DNA of 64,000 bases from Diploptera punctata (taxonomy: Eukaryota; Arthropoda; Insecta; Blattodea; Blaberidae): contig JASPKZ010007301.1 of NCBI GenBank assembly GCA_030220185.1, forward strand, positions 124,001 through 188,000, given 5' to 3'. Below the pieces are notes generated by a model. It saw only the letters and a list, made by a program, of their open reading frames with translations. It was not told the origin of the DNA and made no database searches. Shown here piece by piece: positions 22,281 to 32,525 of the stretch (positions are counted from its first letter, which is position 1; each line of letters begins with the position of its first letter). Made by a program: the position numbers and the translations under genes.

Positions 22281-22915
22281 TAGCTAAAATTATAAAATAG
22301 TTATTCTATAATGTCAATTTAAAAGCAGGAACTCCAAATCGATGTAAAAACTTGATTTACAAGGCTGACTTATCTAGTATAAAATAATCTGGAGGAATTG
22401 ATAATAAATGTGATGCTGGGATAGTTTTAGAAGCTGCCTCTCTGTTCAGTGATGGGATAACATGGCTAAAATTATAAAATAGTTATTCTATAATGTCAAT
22501 TTAAAAGCAGGAACTCCAAATCGATGTAAAGAATTGATTTACAATGATAACTTATCTAGTATAAAATAATCTAGAGGAATTGATAATAAATGTGTTGCTG
22601 GGCTAGTTATAGAAGCTGCTTCTCTATTTATTGATGAAGCAACCTAGCTAACATTAAAAACAAATTGTGGGTCAGTCCAGATTATCGATATTAAAGCAGA
22701 TGCTTAAAATCAATGTGAAAAATAGTTTGGAAGAAGTGAGAATATTCTAGTATATAATAATCTGGAACATGTGTAATAAACATGTTGCTGGGCTAGTTTT
22801 AGAAGCTGCCTCTCTATTCAATGATAAAACACCAAAGCTAAAATTATAAAATAGTTATTCTATAATGTCGATTTGAGAGATGGAACTCAAAATCGATTTC
22901 AAAAATTGATGATAT
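22281..22915. repeat. Tandem array of an approximately 182-bp unit
   Basis: Three and a half units starting near 22283, 22465, 22647 and 22837. Each begins GCTAAAATTATAAAATAG or a variant, then AAATCGATGT and GAAGCTGCCTCTCT. The first two units are close, the third is diverged, and the fourth is partial. No coding sequence was found. Confidence 0.9.
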
Positions 22916-23579
22916 GAATTACGACCCGCAAGGTGTGTGCGGCAAACTATTAACAGATTACTTATCAAATTTTTATGAGATACCGATATTAGCCATATGT
23001 ATTGAAAATATTCTGGCATTAAATTATGTGTTATCAAATTCAAGAATTTACTAATTATGTAAATAAAATATATTTAAACATTTTAAAACGCGGATAATTA
23101 ACAAATTAACCAAGTTTTATTATTCAAAATCCATCAATAACAATTATAATAACAATTTAGTGATTGGTCTGCCATCTATGTTGGAGAATTACAATAAACC
23201 TTACAAACAACAGAACCTGCGTCCAGAGTGATCATGAATTCATAAATTAACTATTCAGCGCGTTTTATTGATCAAGGAATTTATCTATGGTTTTACTCAA
23301 GCGATAGTTTTTTTTCTTCTAATTTTTGCACTAATAATAAATCTTATTTCATACTATGACGAATTTCATATGTTTATGTTAATAAAATGAGTGTTGATAA
23401 TAGATTATTACAGTTAACAAATCCTTTCCTACTTAACATATGAACTAAGGTGTGGCTTGTGGTGATTTATTTTCAACACTAGCATCACCGGCACTTCTTA
23501 AATACAGCACACCGGTCATTTTAACAGGTTCTGTTATATCTGAGCTCAATTTCCGAGTTTATTGATATTTTAGGAGTAT
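22916..23579. other. No feature recognised
   Basis: AT-rich DNA with no recognised gene or repeat. Confidence 0.4.
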
Positions 23580-23692
23580 ATAGTGTGTGTGTTAACTTAT
23601 CTCTGTTAAACAAGATGACAAATTATCTTCTTGGGAAAAAATCAGCACTGGAGTAAGACAGGGATTGGGACTTTCACCGGTGCTTTTTCATT

Positions 23693-23723
<31 letters not shown>

Positions 23724-24522
23724 GAATAAATTAATAAACGAATGGAGGAAAACACAACGAGGATATATACCCATCAATAGGAACCTCAAACTCGATGCTA
23801 TTCTTTTTGCAGACGATTTAGCTCTTCTGGCACTTTCCGAAAATGATATGCAACGATAAATTTATAATTTACAAAAAATACGTGCGAAATTTAATATGGA
23901 AATATCAATTAACAAAACTAAATTATGGTATTTCATGGGAAGGACCCCATACAAAGTAAAATCTGTCTCCAGAATAAAATTTTAGAGAGATCTAATCAAT
24001 TTAAATACCTTGGATATTATCTCTCTATCTGGGATGAAAAAGATATCCCTGAAAAAATTACTAGTTATAATAAAAGTTTAGGAATTATTAATCAAGTTAT
24101 GAAACCATCCCTTGTACAAAAAAACACCAGATTACGTTTATATAACACTTTGGCTAGACCAGTGTTGACCTATGGTAGTGAAGCATGGACAGTAAAAAGA
24201 CAACATAAAAGCAGAATAACGGCTTGTGAAATGAGATTCATGCGCAGAACAGCGGGTTACACCAGATGGGATCAGAAAAGGAACATCGATATCTTAAAAG
24301 AATTGAAGACTACGCCAATTTTGGAATATATTGAACAGTACCAACTAAATTGAAAACACCATCTTGAAAGAATGAGTTCAAATCGGATCCCCAAAGATAT
24401 TTATAATTATATACCAAGAGGACGAAGATCACTGGGCCGTCCTATGAAACGCTGGAGGGAAAATTTTCTATAGGATCGTAACAGGCCTTGGCCTAATACT
24501 TGGGAAGGAAGAAGAAGAAGAT
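23580..24522 (+). mobile_element. LINE-B2 copy with RT motifs
   Basis: Reads SWEKISTGVRQGLGLSPVLF, then a TA microsatellite translated as IYIYIY, then AILFADDLALLALSENDMQR (catalytic FADD at about 23812), FKYLGYYLS, LARPVLTYGSEAW, ACEMRFMRRTAGYTRWD. It ends with RGRRSLGRPMKRW and a (GAA)n tail. Stops or frameshifts occur at about 23858, 23925 and 24352. A close relative lies at 47115-48045. Confidence 0.87.
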
Positions 24523-24529
24523 TATATAA

Positions 24530-24752
24530 ACTTCCAGTTCGCTGTAAGAGTAATTGGTTAAGACAATACACTACAGCTCATAAATTAGAGGGTTCGAGTA
24601 CCGGTGGTGTCAGGATTTTTAAACTGGCTTAAACCTTCTAGCGGCACCATGATCCTGGGTCGACTGTTCCTCTAATAGAAAAGAGTGTCAGACTTATGAT
24701 CTGGGGATAAAGGCAACCGCCACACAGGACTGACTTCTCGTACCGATTGTCT
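24530..24752 (+). mobile_element. SINE-2, degraded
   Basis: Plus-strand copy: AATTGGTTAAGACAATACAC (A-box side), AGAGGGTTCGAGTACCGG (B box), TTTAAACTGGCTTAAACC, GCGGCACCATGATCCTGG, ACCGATTGTCT. The order is the same as in the copies at 3165 and 40633, with several deletions. Confidence 0.75.
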
Positions 24753-24764
24753 AATAAATAATAG

Positions 24765-25195
24765 TTAAAAAACTAAAACAACACGCTTTATTAGAAAACC
24801 GAACTAACAAATGAAAAATAATTTCAATTTCCAACACGCTTGGGATGAAATTAAAGTGGTCAACAAAAAAAAAAAATCATCTCCAACACATCTAGAATAA
24901 AACTAGAGTTATCTACAAAAACAAAATAATTTTACCATCAAAAGCGTGGGGTGCTTCTTATGGGTTTTTACGTTTTCTTCTTAGAGACTTTACTTTTACC
25001 AATATATGTTTATTATGAAATATATTAATTGATATAGAGCACCACACGCTTTTAATGGTAATTTTTTTGAAGATAACTCTAGTTTTATTCTAGATGTGTT
25101 GGAATGATTTTTTTGTTGACCGTTTTAATTTTATCCCAAGCGCGTTGGAAATTAAAATTATTTTTCATTTTTTAGTTTGGTTTTCTAAAAATGTA
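24765..25195. repeat. Foldback element, copy 1
   Basis: Two long imperfect inverted arms (about 24770-24955 and 25035-25195) around a short AT-rich spacer. Arm landmarks are AACACGCTT, CATCTAGAATAAAACTAG and CCATCAAAAGCGTGG with their reverse complements. A tRNA-Tyr-like sequence lies just beyond. The same arrangement, inverted, is at 26954-27625. Confidence 0.88.
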
Positions 25196-25255
25196 AATAT
25201 CTTTAAATTCAATACTATTTTAGTATGAGCTAAAAGTAATACTCTTCTAAAAAAA

Positions 25256-25346
25256 TCCTCCGGGCCGGATTTGAACCAGCGACCTATGGATTACTGAAAT
25301 TATATAGTACTATAGTCCACCACTCTACCAACTGAGCTACCACAAC
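25256..25346 (-). repeat. tRNA-Tyr-like sequence with intron, inside a repeat
   Basis: On the minus strand TAGCTCAGTTGGTAGAG, GTGGACTATAG, an intron-like 18-nt insert, ATCCATAGGTCGCTGG and TTCAAATCCGGC follow the layout of eukaryotic tRNA-Tyr, including the intron position after the anticodon. The anticodon is ATA instead of GTA and the acceptor stem does not pair, so it is not a working tRNA gene. Its flanks are shared with the copy at 26954. Confidence 0.78.
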
Positions 25347-25399
25347 GATAGACTAAAAAATCGATACGTCCGCAACCTATTATACCGGTCTTTATTTCT

Positions 25400-25592
25400 T
25401 TGATGTCCTCATGATCCTGGCCAGGATCTTAGAACAAATTTATGAAATGATTGTATTGTCATTGGTCCCTTACAAGTATACAAAGTTTCAAGTCGATCCA
25501 ATGTTTTTAAGTGGGTGAAAATCGTGTTGAAAGATTCCGTTAGATAGATGTATACTGGTCAAGCTAATATAAAGCGTGTAAAAAAGGCGGTT
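25400..25592 (-). repeat. Composite repeat tail (one 165-bp-type unit)
   Basis: On the minus strand this reads ACGCTTTATATTAGCTTGAC, TAACGGAATCTTTCAACACG, TTGGATCGACTTGAAACTTT and ATCCTGGCCAGGATCATGAG. The same unit occurs three times at 26395-26900 and once at 27627-27835. It is part of the composite repeat that carries the tRNA-Tyr-like sequence. Confidence 0.8.
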
Positions 25593-25804
25593 AATAGGTG
25601 GTGAAGATTTCCATTTTTCTATATAATCAACACTATTTGTCATCCCTGCGTGACGACTGTCTTGTCCTCCAGAACAAGTGTCAAATACTTATATAAATAT
25701 GTAAGTATATCAATAAATAAGTACATAATGTAATAATAAATACTTATAATAAAATTAAATAAACTAAATTGTAGGTCTATATAAACATCTAGTTTTTTTA
25801 TTAT

Positions 25805-26172
25805 TCAATGCCCCAGGTTATCATTTCGACATTTCTGGTGTTCTCTCTTGGTATTGACGTAATTGTAACCCTGCCTGGAAGGCGGGATTACGCTGCCCCC
25901 GTAATATGATGATGATGAATATGATAATGGTGCGCCAGGAGAGTCCTTAATCCTAAACTTATTCTAAGGCGAATATGAATGATGATGATTATGATGGCCA
26001 TATGATGTTCGAGGACCGTTTGGGACTTAGGTTTTCCTGACATTGGTTTTACTAGTGAAAAAAAAACAAAAACAAACTCTCACTCAAGGAACGTATAACG
26101 ACCGAGACATGAACACGGGCCAGCTCCTTGACAAAGCAGCACGTTAACTCGAAACCACCGAAGTGTACCGTT
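25805..26172 (-). mobile_element. SINE-1 with the CTCTCCTGG-type tail
   Basis: Minus-strand copy from TTCAATGCCCCAGG (tail) via GGCGGGATTACGCTGCCCC and GAGGACCGTTTGGGAC to a degraded tRNA head ending CGAAACCACCG. Long but diverged. Confidence 0.82.
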
Positions 26173-26327
26173 GTACATAAATATGTAAATAAATAAGCTG
26201 TAAAATAATCCAGAGAATTAATAAAATAGAAATAACGCAGATAATTAAGGTAAAATATTATTGTTGGATACATCTTATGTGTAATCAAAGCAATTACAAT
26301 ATTTACTTAAGTAACGGCAATCAAAGA

Positions 26328-26398
26328 AGTAAAGTAATCCCACCACAGGCCATAGGAGATACTTGGAGTAGTAGGATGTTAAGGCTCCCGCCTTTTTA
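26328..26398 (-). mobile_element. SINE-2 3' fragment
   Basis: AGTAAAGTAATCCCACCACAGG to GTTAAGGCTCCCGCC matches the 3' end of SINE-2 on the minus strand. It ends where the composite repeat begins. A separate scrap (CCCTGCGTGACGACTGTC) lies near 25645. Confidence 0.65.
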
Positions 26399-26905
26399 CA
26401 CGCTTTATATTAGCTTGACCTGTATCTATCTATGTAACTGAATTTTTCAACGCGATTTTTACCCACTTAACATAATTGGATCGACTTGAAATTTTGTATA
26501 CTTGTAAAGGACCCGTGACAATACAATAATTTCATATTTATTTTCTAAAATCCTGGCCAGAATCATCAGAAAATAAAAAAAGTGTCTTTGTATTTATGTA
26601 ACGGAATTTTTTAACACGATTTTCACCCACTTAGATACATTGGATCGACTTGAAACTTTGTATACTTGTAAAGGATCCAGGACAATACAATAATTTCATA
26701 TTTGCTTTCTAAAATCCTGGCCAGAATCATCAGAAAATCAAAAAAGTGTCTTTATATTTACGTAACGGAATCTTTGAACACGATTTACACCCACTTAGAA
26801 ACTTTGTGTACTTGTAAAGGACCCGTGACACTACAATAATTTCATATTTAGTTTCTAAAATCCTGGCCAGAATCACCAGAAAATCAAAAAAATGAATAAA
26901 AATAA
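26395..26905 (+). repeat. Three tandem units of the composite repeat
   Basis: About 165-bp units starting near 26425, 26590 and 26755. Each has GTAACGGAATNTTT, CACTTAG, ATTGGATCGACTTGAAA, ACTTGTAAAGGA and ATCCTGGCCAGAATCA. They lead into the tRNA-Tyr-like sequence on the same strand. Confidence 0.88.
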
Positions 26906-26953
26906 ATAAAACTGGTATAATAGGTTGCGGACTTGTCGACTTTTTAGTCAATC

Positions 26954-27043
26954 GTTGTAAGACCTCAGTTGGTAGAGCGGTGAACTAGTGGTATATAATT
27001 TCAGTAATCCGTAGGTCACTCTTTCAAATCCGGCTGGGGAGGA
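26954..27043 (+). repeat. tRNA-Tyr-like sequence with intron, second copy
   Basis: CCTCAGTTGGTAGAGCGGTG, a damaged anticodon region, the same intron-like TATATAATTTCAGTA, ATCCGTAGGTC and TTTCAAATCCGGC. It is more degraded than the copy at 25256, with the same surrounding sequence in opposite orientation. Confidence 0.75.
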
Positions 27044-27149
27044 TTTTTTTTAAGAGTAATACTTTTAGCCCATACTACAATAGTATGGAATTTAAAGACA
27101 TTTACATTTTTATCTTATTCTGTAAAATATTAAAACTAAAAAAATAAAA

Positions 27150-27625
27150 AATAAATAATAGTTTTAAAAAACTAAAACAGCACGCTTTATTAGAAAACCG
27201 AACTCAAAAAAATGAAAAATAATTTTAATTTCCAACATGCTTGGGATAAATTTAAAGTGGCCAACAAAAAATCATCTCCAACACATATAGAATAAAACTA
27301 GAGTTATCAACAAAAAGAAAATAATTTTACCATCAAAAGCGTGGGGTGCTTTTTATGATTTTTAAATTTTATTCTTAGAGACTTTACTTTTACCAATATC
27401 TGTTTATTATCAAATATATTAATTGATATAGAGCAACCCACGCTTTTGATGGTAAAATTATTTTCTTTTTTGTTGATAACTCTAGTTTTATTCTATGTGT
27501 TGGAGACGATTTTTTGTTGGCCACTTTAAATTTATCCCAAGTGTGTTGGAAATTAAAATTATTTTTCATTTTTGAGTTCGGTTTTCTAATAAAGCATGCT
27601 GTTTTATTTTTTAAAACTATTATTT
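27150..27625. repeat. Foldback element, copy 2
   Basis: Inverted arms at about 27165-27345 and 27425-27620 with the same landmarks as copy 1 (CACGCTTTATTAGAAAACCG, CCATCAAAAGCGTGG). The arms match each other closely, so the DNA can form a long hairpin. Confidence 0.88.
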
Positions 27626-27626
27626 A

Positions 27627-27836
27627 TTTACACGCTTTATATTAGCTTGACTAGTATATATCTATGTAACGGAATCTTTCAACACGATTTTCACCAACAT
27701 AAAAACATTGGATCGACTTGAAACTTTGTATACTTATAAGGGACCAATGACTATTCAAAAATTTCATAAATTTGTTCTAAGATCCTAGTCAGGATCATGA
27801 GGACATCAAAGAAATAAAGACCGGTGTAATAGGTTA
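27627..27836 (+). repeat. Composite repeat unit after foldback 2
   Basis: One more 165-bp-type unit (ACACGCTTTATATTAGCTTG to GACCGGTGTAATAGG) on the far side of the foldback. Confidence 0.8.
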
Positions 27837-28205
27837 AAGTGCTCCTAATGTTTTAGTTACACAATGTATTATTTAATTAAATGTAAAAAAATTCACCATA
27901 GTATGAAATAAATTATAACACCAAACATGGATGGAAGACTTTTACTTATTCGTTGAAAAAAATGTCCTCGTTTATTGACATTTCAAGTCATACCGGTATG
28001 TAAAACAATGTCTCGTAAACGTTATAAGCTGGTTTACGGTATATGATATAAACCGGCTACAATGAACAGAAAGCATTCTGTGATACCCGTTCCAATGGTG
28101 TCGCATTCAACTGTAACATCATTGGACTTAATGCAGCTTTCTTCTTCAACAAGATGAACGCTGGGGGACCGGGTGCCATATCATATACCACATAACGTCC
28201 AATAA
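27837..28205. other. No feature recognised
   Basis: Mixed-composition DNA with no reading frame or repeat that I recognise. Confidence 0.4.
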
Positions 28206-28868
28206 TCTTTATAGTCTATATACAATTCTTCTGTACGTGTATTTGCCACTGATCTCCTCCTAAACGGCTGGACTGATTTTGATGCAATTTTTTGTGTATG
28301 TCTGATTAGGTCCGTCGATGATTTTTAGATTCATAATTGGACCCTCTAAAACCATTAGGCATAGGAGTTCATCTGAAGTGAAAATTGAAAAAAAAAAAAA
28401 AAAAAAAAAAACGCTCTAGCGGTCATATTTTTTGACGCAACGAAACTTAGTATATGCTATTCAAATAAACCGAGGTAGACTATTTGTCCAAAAATGAGCA
28501 AACTCCGACAATTAGAAGTGTAGGTTTACTAGAAACCCGAAAAAACTGCCTAAACTACTGGACCGATTTTTATTGTTTTGCGCATATTTGAGTGGGTGCC
28601 TGAATGATTAGGATTCACAACTGGACTCGGTATATGGCGCTGCGATCGGGTTACAGGATTTTTTGTCACATATGTAGTCAACTGCATTACCGACAAATTC
28701 CGCGCGACAACAATGTGACGTTATCATGCACGCGTCTTAAACCACAACAGGTGACAGTGAGGAGTTTTCTTGCGAAATTATTAATTAGTGAATTTTATGG
28801 TAAAAAAGTAACATATTTTTATCGTCCAGCCATGACATGAGAATTGAATGTTCGGCCGGGTCCGCTAG
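28206..28868 (+). mobile_element. Non-autonomous Helitron
   Basis: Starts TC after a host A. It carries two arthropod-Helitron-like phrases, TGATCTCCTCCTAAACGGCT and GGACTGATTTTGATGCAA, and ends GGGTCCGCTAG followed by T. CTAG fits the CTRR 3' terminus, and A/T flanks fit Helitron insertion. A poly-A run lies at 28389-28411. No Rep/helicase sequence, so it would depend on a helper. The 5' boundary is less sure than the 3' one. Confidence 0.7.
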
Positions 28869-28869
28869 T

Positions 28870-29057
28870 ATATTTATATATTAGTATTATATAATTGTCC
28901 ATCTAATTGAATTTCTCTTTTAGGTACCATAAAATCGGAAACGTAATGCAAGTTTCTATTAAAGAAGCGAGGAACTATATCATTAGAAGACGAGATATAG
29001 GAACTTTTAACGTCATTATTCATTACGAACATTTTAAATGTAATAACCTGCAACACC
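28870..29057. other. Spacer between Helitron and satellite
   Basis: AT-rich, nothing recognised. Confidence 0.4.
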
Positions 29058-31345
29058 AAGACTATATATAGCCGTGGAACTCATTTTGAAATTTTGGATT
29101 TTTTCCATTATTAATCCCTCCAGATAGTATTTTTGCAGTTTTCGAAAATTTTGACATTTTTTGGAAAAACACCAAGACTATAGCCTTGGAAAACGCAATT
29201 TTGAAATTTTGGATTTTTTGCATTATAAATCCCGGATACACCCTCTAGATAGTATTTTTGCAGTTTTTAAATTTCGAAAAACCAAGAATATAGCCTTGGA
29301 AAACTCAATTTCAAAATTATGGATTTAGACCGGATTTTTTGCATTACAAATCCCGGATACATCCTCTAGATAGTGTTTTTGCAGTTTTTGAAATTTCGAA
29401 AATTTTGACATTTTTTTTTGAAAATTCAATTTTGAAATTTTGGATTTAGACGGAATTTTTTGCATTATAAATATCGGCTACACCCTCTAGATAGTATTTT
29501 TGCAGTTCTTGAAATTTCGCAAATGTTGACATTTTATGGAAATACACCAAGACTATAGCCTTGGAAAAATTATTTTGAAATTTTGGATTTAGACCGGATT
29601 TTTTTGCAACCTGTAAATAGCATTTTGCTGTTTCGAAATTTTGACACTTTTTGGAAAAACACTAAGATTATAGCCTTGAAAAAACTCAATTTTGAAATTT
29701 TGGATTTAAACTGGATTTCTTTCATTATAAATCCCGGATACACCTTCTAGATAGTATTTTTGCAGTTTTTGAAATTTCGAAAATTTGACTTTTTTTGGAG
29801 AAACATCAAGACTATATAGCCTTGGAAAACTCAATTTTGGATTTAGACAGGATTTTTTGCATTATAAATCCCGGATACACCCTCTACATAGTATTTTTGC
29901 AATTTCGAAAATTTTTATATTTTTCGAAAAACACCAAGAATATAGCCTTGGAAAACTCAATTTCGAAATTATGGATTTAGGCCGGATTTTTTGCATTATA
30001 AATTCCGGATACATCCTCTAGATAGTGTTTTTGCAGTTTTTGAAATTTCAAAAATTTTGACACTTTTTGGAAAATCACTATAGCCTTGGAAAATTCAATT
30101 TTGGATTTAGACGGATTTTTTGCATTATAAATCCCGGATATACTCTCTAGATAGTATTTTTGCAGTTTTTGAAATTTCGAAAATTTGACTTTTTTTGGAA
30201 AAACCCCAGGACCATAGCCTTGGAAAACTCAATTTTGGATTTAGAACGGATTTTTTGCATTATAAATCCCGGATACACTCTCTAGATAGTATTTTTGCAG
30301 TTTTTGAATATTAAAAAATTTTGACATTTTTTGGAAAAACACCAAGCTATATACAGCTGTGGAACTCAATTTTGAAATTTTTTATTTAGGCCGGATTTCT
30401 TGCATTATAAATCCCTGATCCACCTTCTAGATAGTATTTTTGCAGTTTTATGAAATTTTGACATTTTTTGAATAAACAACAAAACTAAATTTTGGATTTA
30501 GACCAGATTTTTTTGCATTATAAATCACGGATACACCCTCCAGATAGTATTTTTGCAGTTTTTGAAATTTCGAAAATTTTGACATTTTTTGGAAAAACAC
30601 CAAGACTATAGTCTTCGAAAACTCAATTTTGAAATTTTGGATTTAGACCGGACTTTTTGCATTATCAATCCCGCATACACCCTCTACATACTACTTTTGC
30701 AGTTTTTGAAATTTCGAAAATTGACATTTTTTTGGAAAAACACCAAAAATAAATTTTGAAATTTTGGGTTTTTACCGGATTTTTTTGCATTATAAATCCC
30801 TAATACATCCTCTAGATAGTATTTTTGCAGTTTTGAAATTTTTGACATTTGGAAAACTCAAATTTGAAATTTTGGATTTGAACTGGATTTTTGCATCATA
30901 AATCCTGGGTACACCTTCTAGATAGTATTTTGCAGTTTTTGAAATTTCGAAGATTTTGACATTTTTTGGAAAAACGAGAAGAGTATAGCCTTGGAAAACT
31001 CAATTTTGAAATTTTGGATTTGAACTGGATTTTTTCCATTTTAAATCCTGGGTATACCTTCTAGATAGTATTTTGCAGTTTTTGAAATTTCAAAAATTTT
31101 GACATTTTTTGGAAAAACACCAAATTTTAGCCTTGGTAAACTCAGTTTTCAAATTTTGGATTTAGACCAGACTTTTTTTGCATTTTAAATCCTGGATACA
31201 CCCTCCAGATAGTATTCTTGCAGTTTTTGAAATTTCGAAATTTTTTGGAAAAACACCAAGACTATAATATATATAGCCGTGGAACTCAATTTTGGATTTA
31301 AACCGGATTTTTTCGAAATTTTGACATTTTTTTAAAAAAAACACG
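29058..31345 (+). repeat. Satellite array, direct part (about 17 units)
   Basis: Tandem units of about 110-150 bp, marked by TAGATAGTATTTTTGCAG, TTTTGACATTTTTTGG, AACACCAAGACTATAGCC and GGATTTAGACCGGATTTTTT-like phrases. Units vary through small indels and substitutions. No protein is encoded; the short frames inside are products of the repeat. Confidence 0.95.
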
Positions 31346-31840
31346 AAGACTATGACCTTTTTCCAAAAAATGTCAAAATTTTCGAAATTTCAAAAACTGC
31401 AAAAATACTATCTAGAGGGTGTATCCGGGATTTATAATGCAAAAAATCCGGTCTAAATCCAAAATTTCAATATTGAATTTTCCAAGGTCATAGTCTTCGT
31501 GTTTTTTAAAAAAATGTCAAAATTTTCGAAATTTCAAAAACTGAAAAAATACTATCTGGAGGGTGTATCCGGGATTAATAATGTAAAAAATCCGGTCTAA
31601 ATCCAAAATTGAGTTCCACGGCTATATATAGTCTTGGTGTTTTCCAAAAAATTTCGAAATTTCAAAAACTGCAAGAATACTATCTGGAGGGTGTGTCCGG
31701 GATTTATTATGCAAAAAATTCGGTCTACATCCAAAATCTGAAAATTGAGTTTTCCAAGGCTTTGGTCTTGGTGTTTTTCCAAAAATGAGATATAATGTAA
31801 AAAATCCGGCCTAAATCCAAAATTTCAAAATTGAGTTCCA
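31346..31840 (-). repeat. Satellite array, inverted part (about 3 units)
   Basis: The same unit in reverse orientation (CTGCAAAAATACTATCTAGA, GGATTTATAATGCAAAAAAT, CCAAGGTCATAGTC). The orientation switch lies at about 31345-31360, so the last direct and first inverted units form a potential hairpin. Confidence 0.93.
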
Positions 31841-31844
31841 CGGC

Positions 31845-32014
31845 TGGTGAAAGCTCGATTACATGGGAAGCGGTTTTCAACACCTGAAGATGCGATTGCA
31901 GCAAACTATGGGAGCTCTATGCACAAGATGAAAGTGGCTGGTGCCAGTATTTCCAGTTGTTCAGAAGGATGCAACAATGCATAGATGCTCAGGGAGAGTA
32001 CTTTGAGAAGATGT
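31845..32014 (+). pseudogene. Mariner-like transposase C-terminal fragment
   Basis: One frame reads KARLHGKRFSTPEDAIAA then NYGSS; after a frameshift another reads ESGWCQYFQLFRRMQQCID and AQGEYFEKM-stop. This matches the C-terminal tail typical of Tc1/mariner-family transposases. No catalytic region and no terminal repeats were found nearby. Confidence 0.6.
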
Positions 32015-32148
32015 AATGCTAAGTTTTATATTATTTCTAAAATTTTGCCAGTATCTGGAAACTATCTGGAGTGACCCTCGTAAATGTAACCATCTTGGTT
32101 CCCACTACACATACTCAAAATCTGTAATGGGAATTTAATTATACCCTA

Positions 32149-32525
32149 TATATCATAAACCAATTAAGTAATTATAAATAAATAAAAGTTGTTAATAGTG
32201 AGTGGAGAACTTATTTTTAACGACTCACCTCATATAATTTCAAATTTCTTTGATACCGGCGATTTCAGACAATATCTTGTCCCTCTTCAGTCATGGTTTC
32301 CACTGATGAAATTCTATGGTTGTTGATTTCTCTAAGGACACCACCTCTTGTGCTGCCATCTTTGGTTGGGATTATAAACTTTGTAATTCAATTTTTATCC
32401 ACCAGAATATCGAAGTTCATAGATCGATATTTATTCTTCTGAATGAATATCTTTTCCCAAATTGTCAATTCCAACGGTTTATCCAATTGTTTCAAAAGTT
32501 TTGCCTCTTGTTCAATTTTATGATG
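32149..32525 (-). mobile_element. Penelope-like element 3' end (left copy of a 377-bp duplication)
   Basis: Minus strand encodes the region after the GIY-YIG core (EKEAKLLKQLDKP-like, TIWEKIF-like, MNFDIPVDKNLITKF-like), then a hammerhead core (32254-32290) and the end TATATGAGGTGAG. The whole 377-bp block recurs at 33889-34265 with about 3% differences, and a LINE-A sits between the two. Confidence 0.85.
32254..32290 (-). ncRNA. Hammerhead ribozyme core in PLE end
   Basis: Minus strand: box CTGAAGA, stem II GACA/TGTC around a short loop, GAAA, a 3-bp stem III (ATC/GGT, one wobble), then cleavage triplet GTA. PLEs are known to carry minimal hammerheads in their terminal repeats. Stem I is weak (TGA/TCA). 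Confidence 0.7.

Noticed and set aside
25256..25346. Functional tRNA-Tyr gene
   Set aside because: Anticodon is ATA, the acceptor stem does not pair, and flanks are shared with a second copy, so it is part of a repeat.
29785..31782. Short proteins such as MEKHQD frames
   Set aside because: They recur with the satellite unit and are by-products of the repeat.
29058..31840. CRISPR-like array
   Set aside because: Units are contiguous satellite copies of variable length without spacer-repeat alternation, and the sequence is eukaryotic.
32316..32525. First 70 residues of the 515-codon frame as the LINE N-terminus
   Set aside because: They are the antisense reading of the PLE end in the 377-bp duplication; the same bases at 34056-34271 give the same frame without a LINE.
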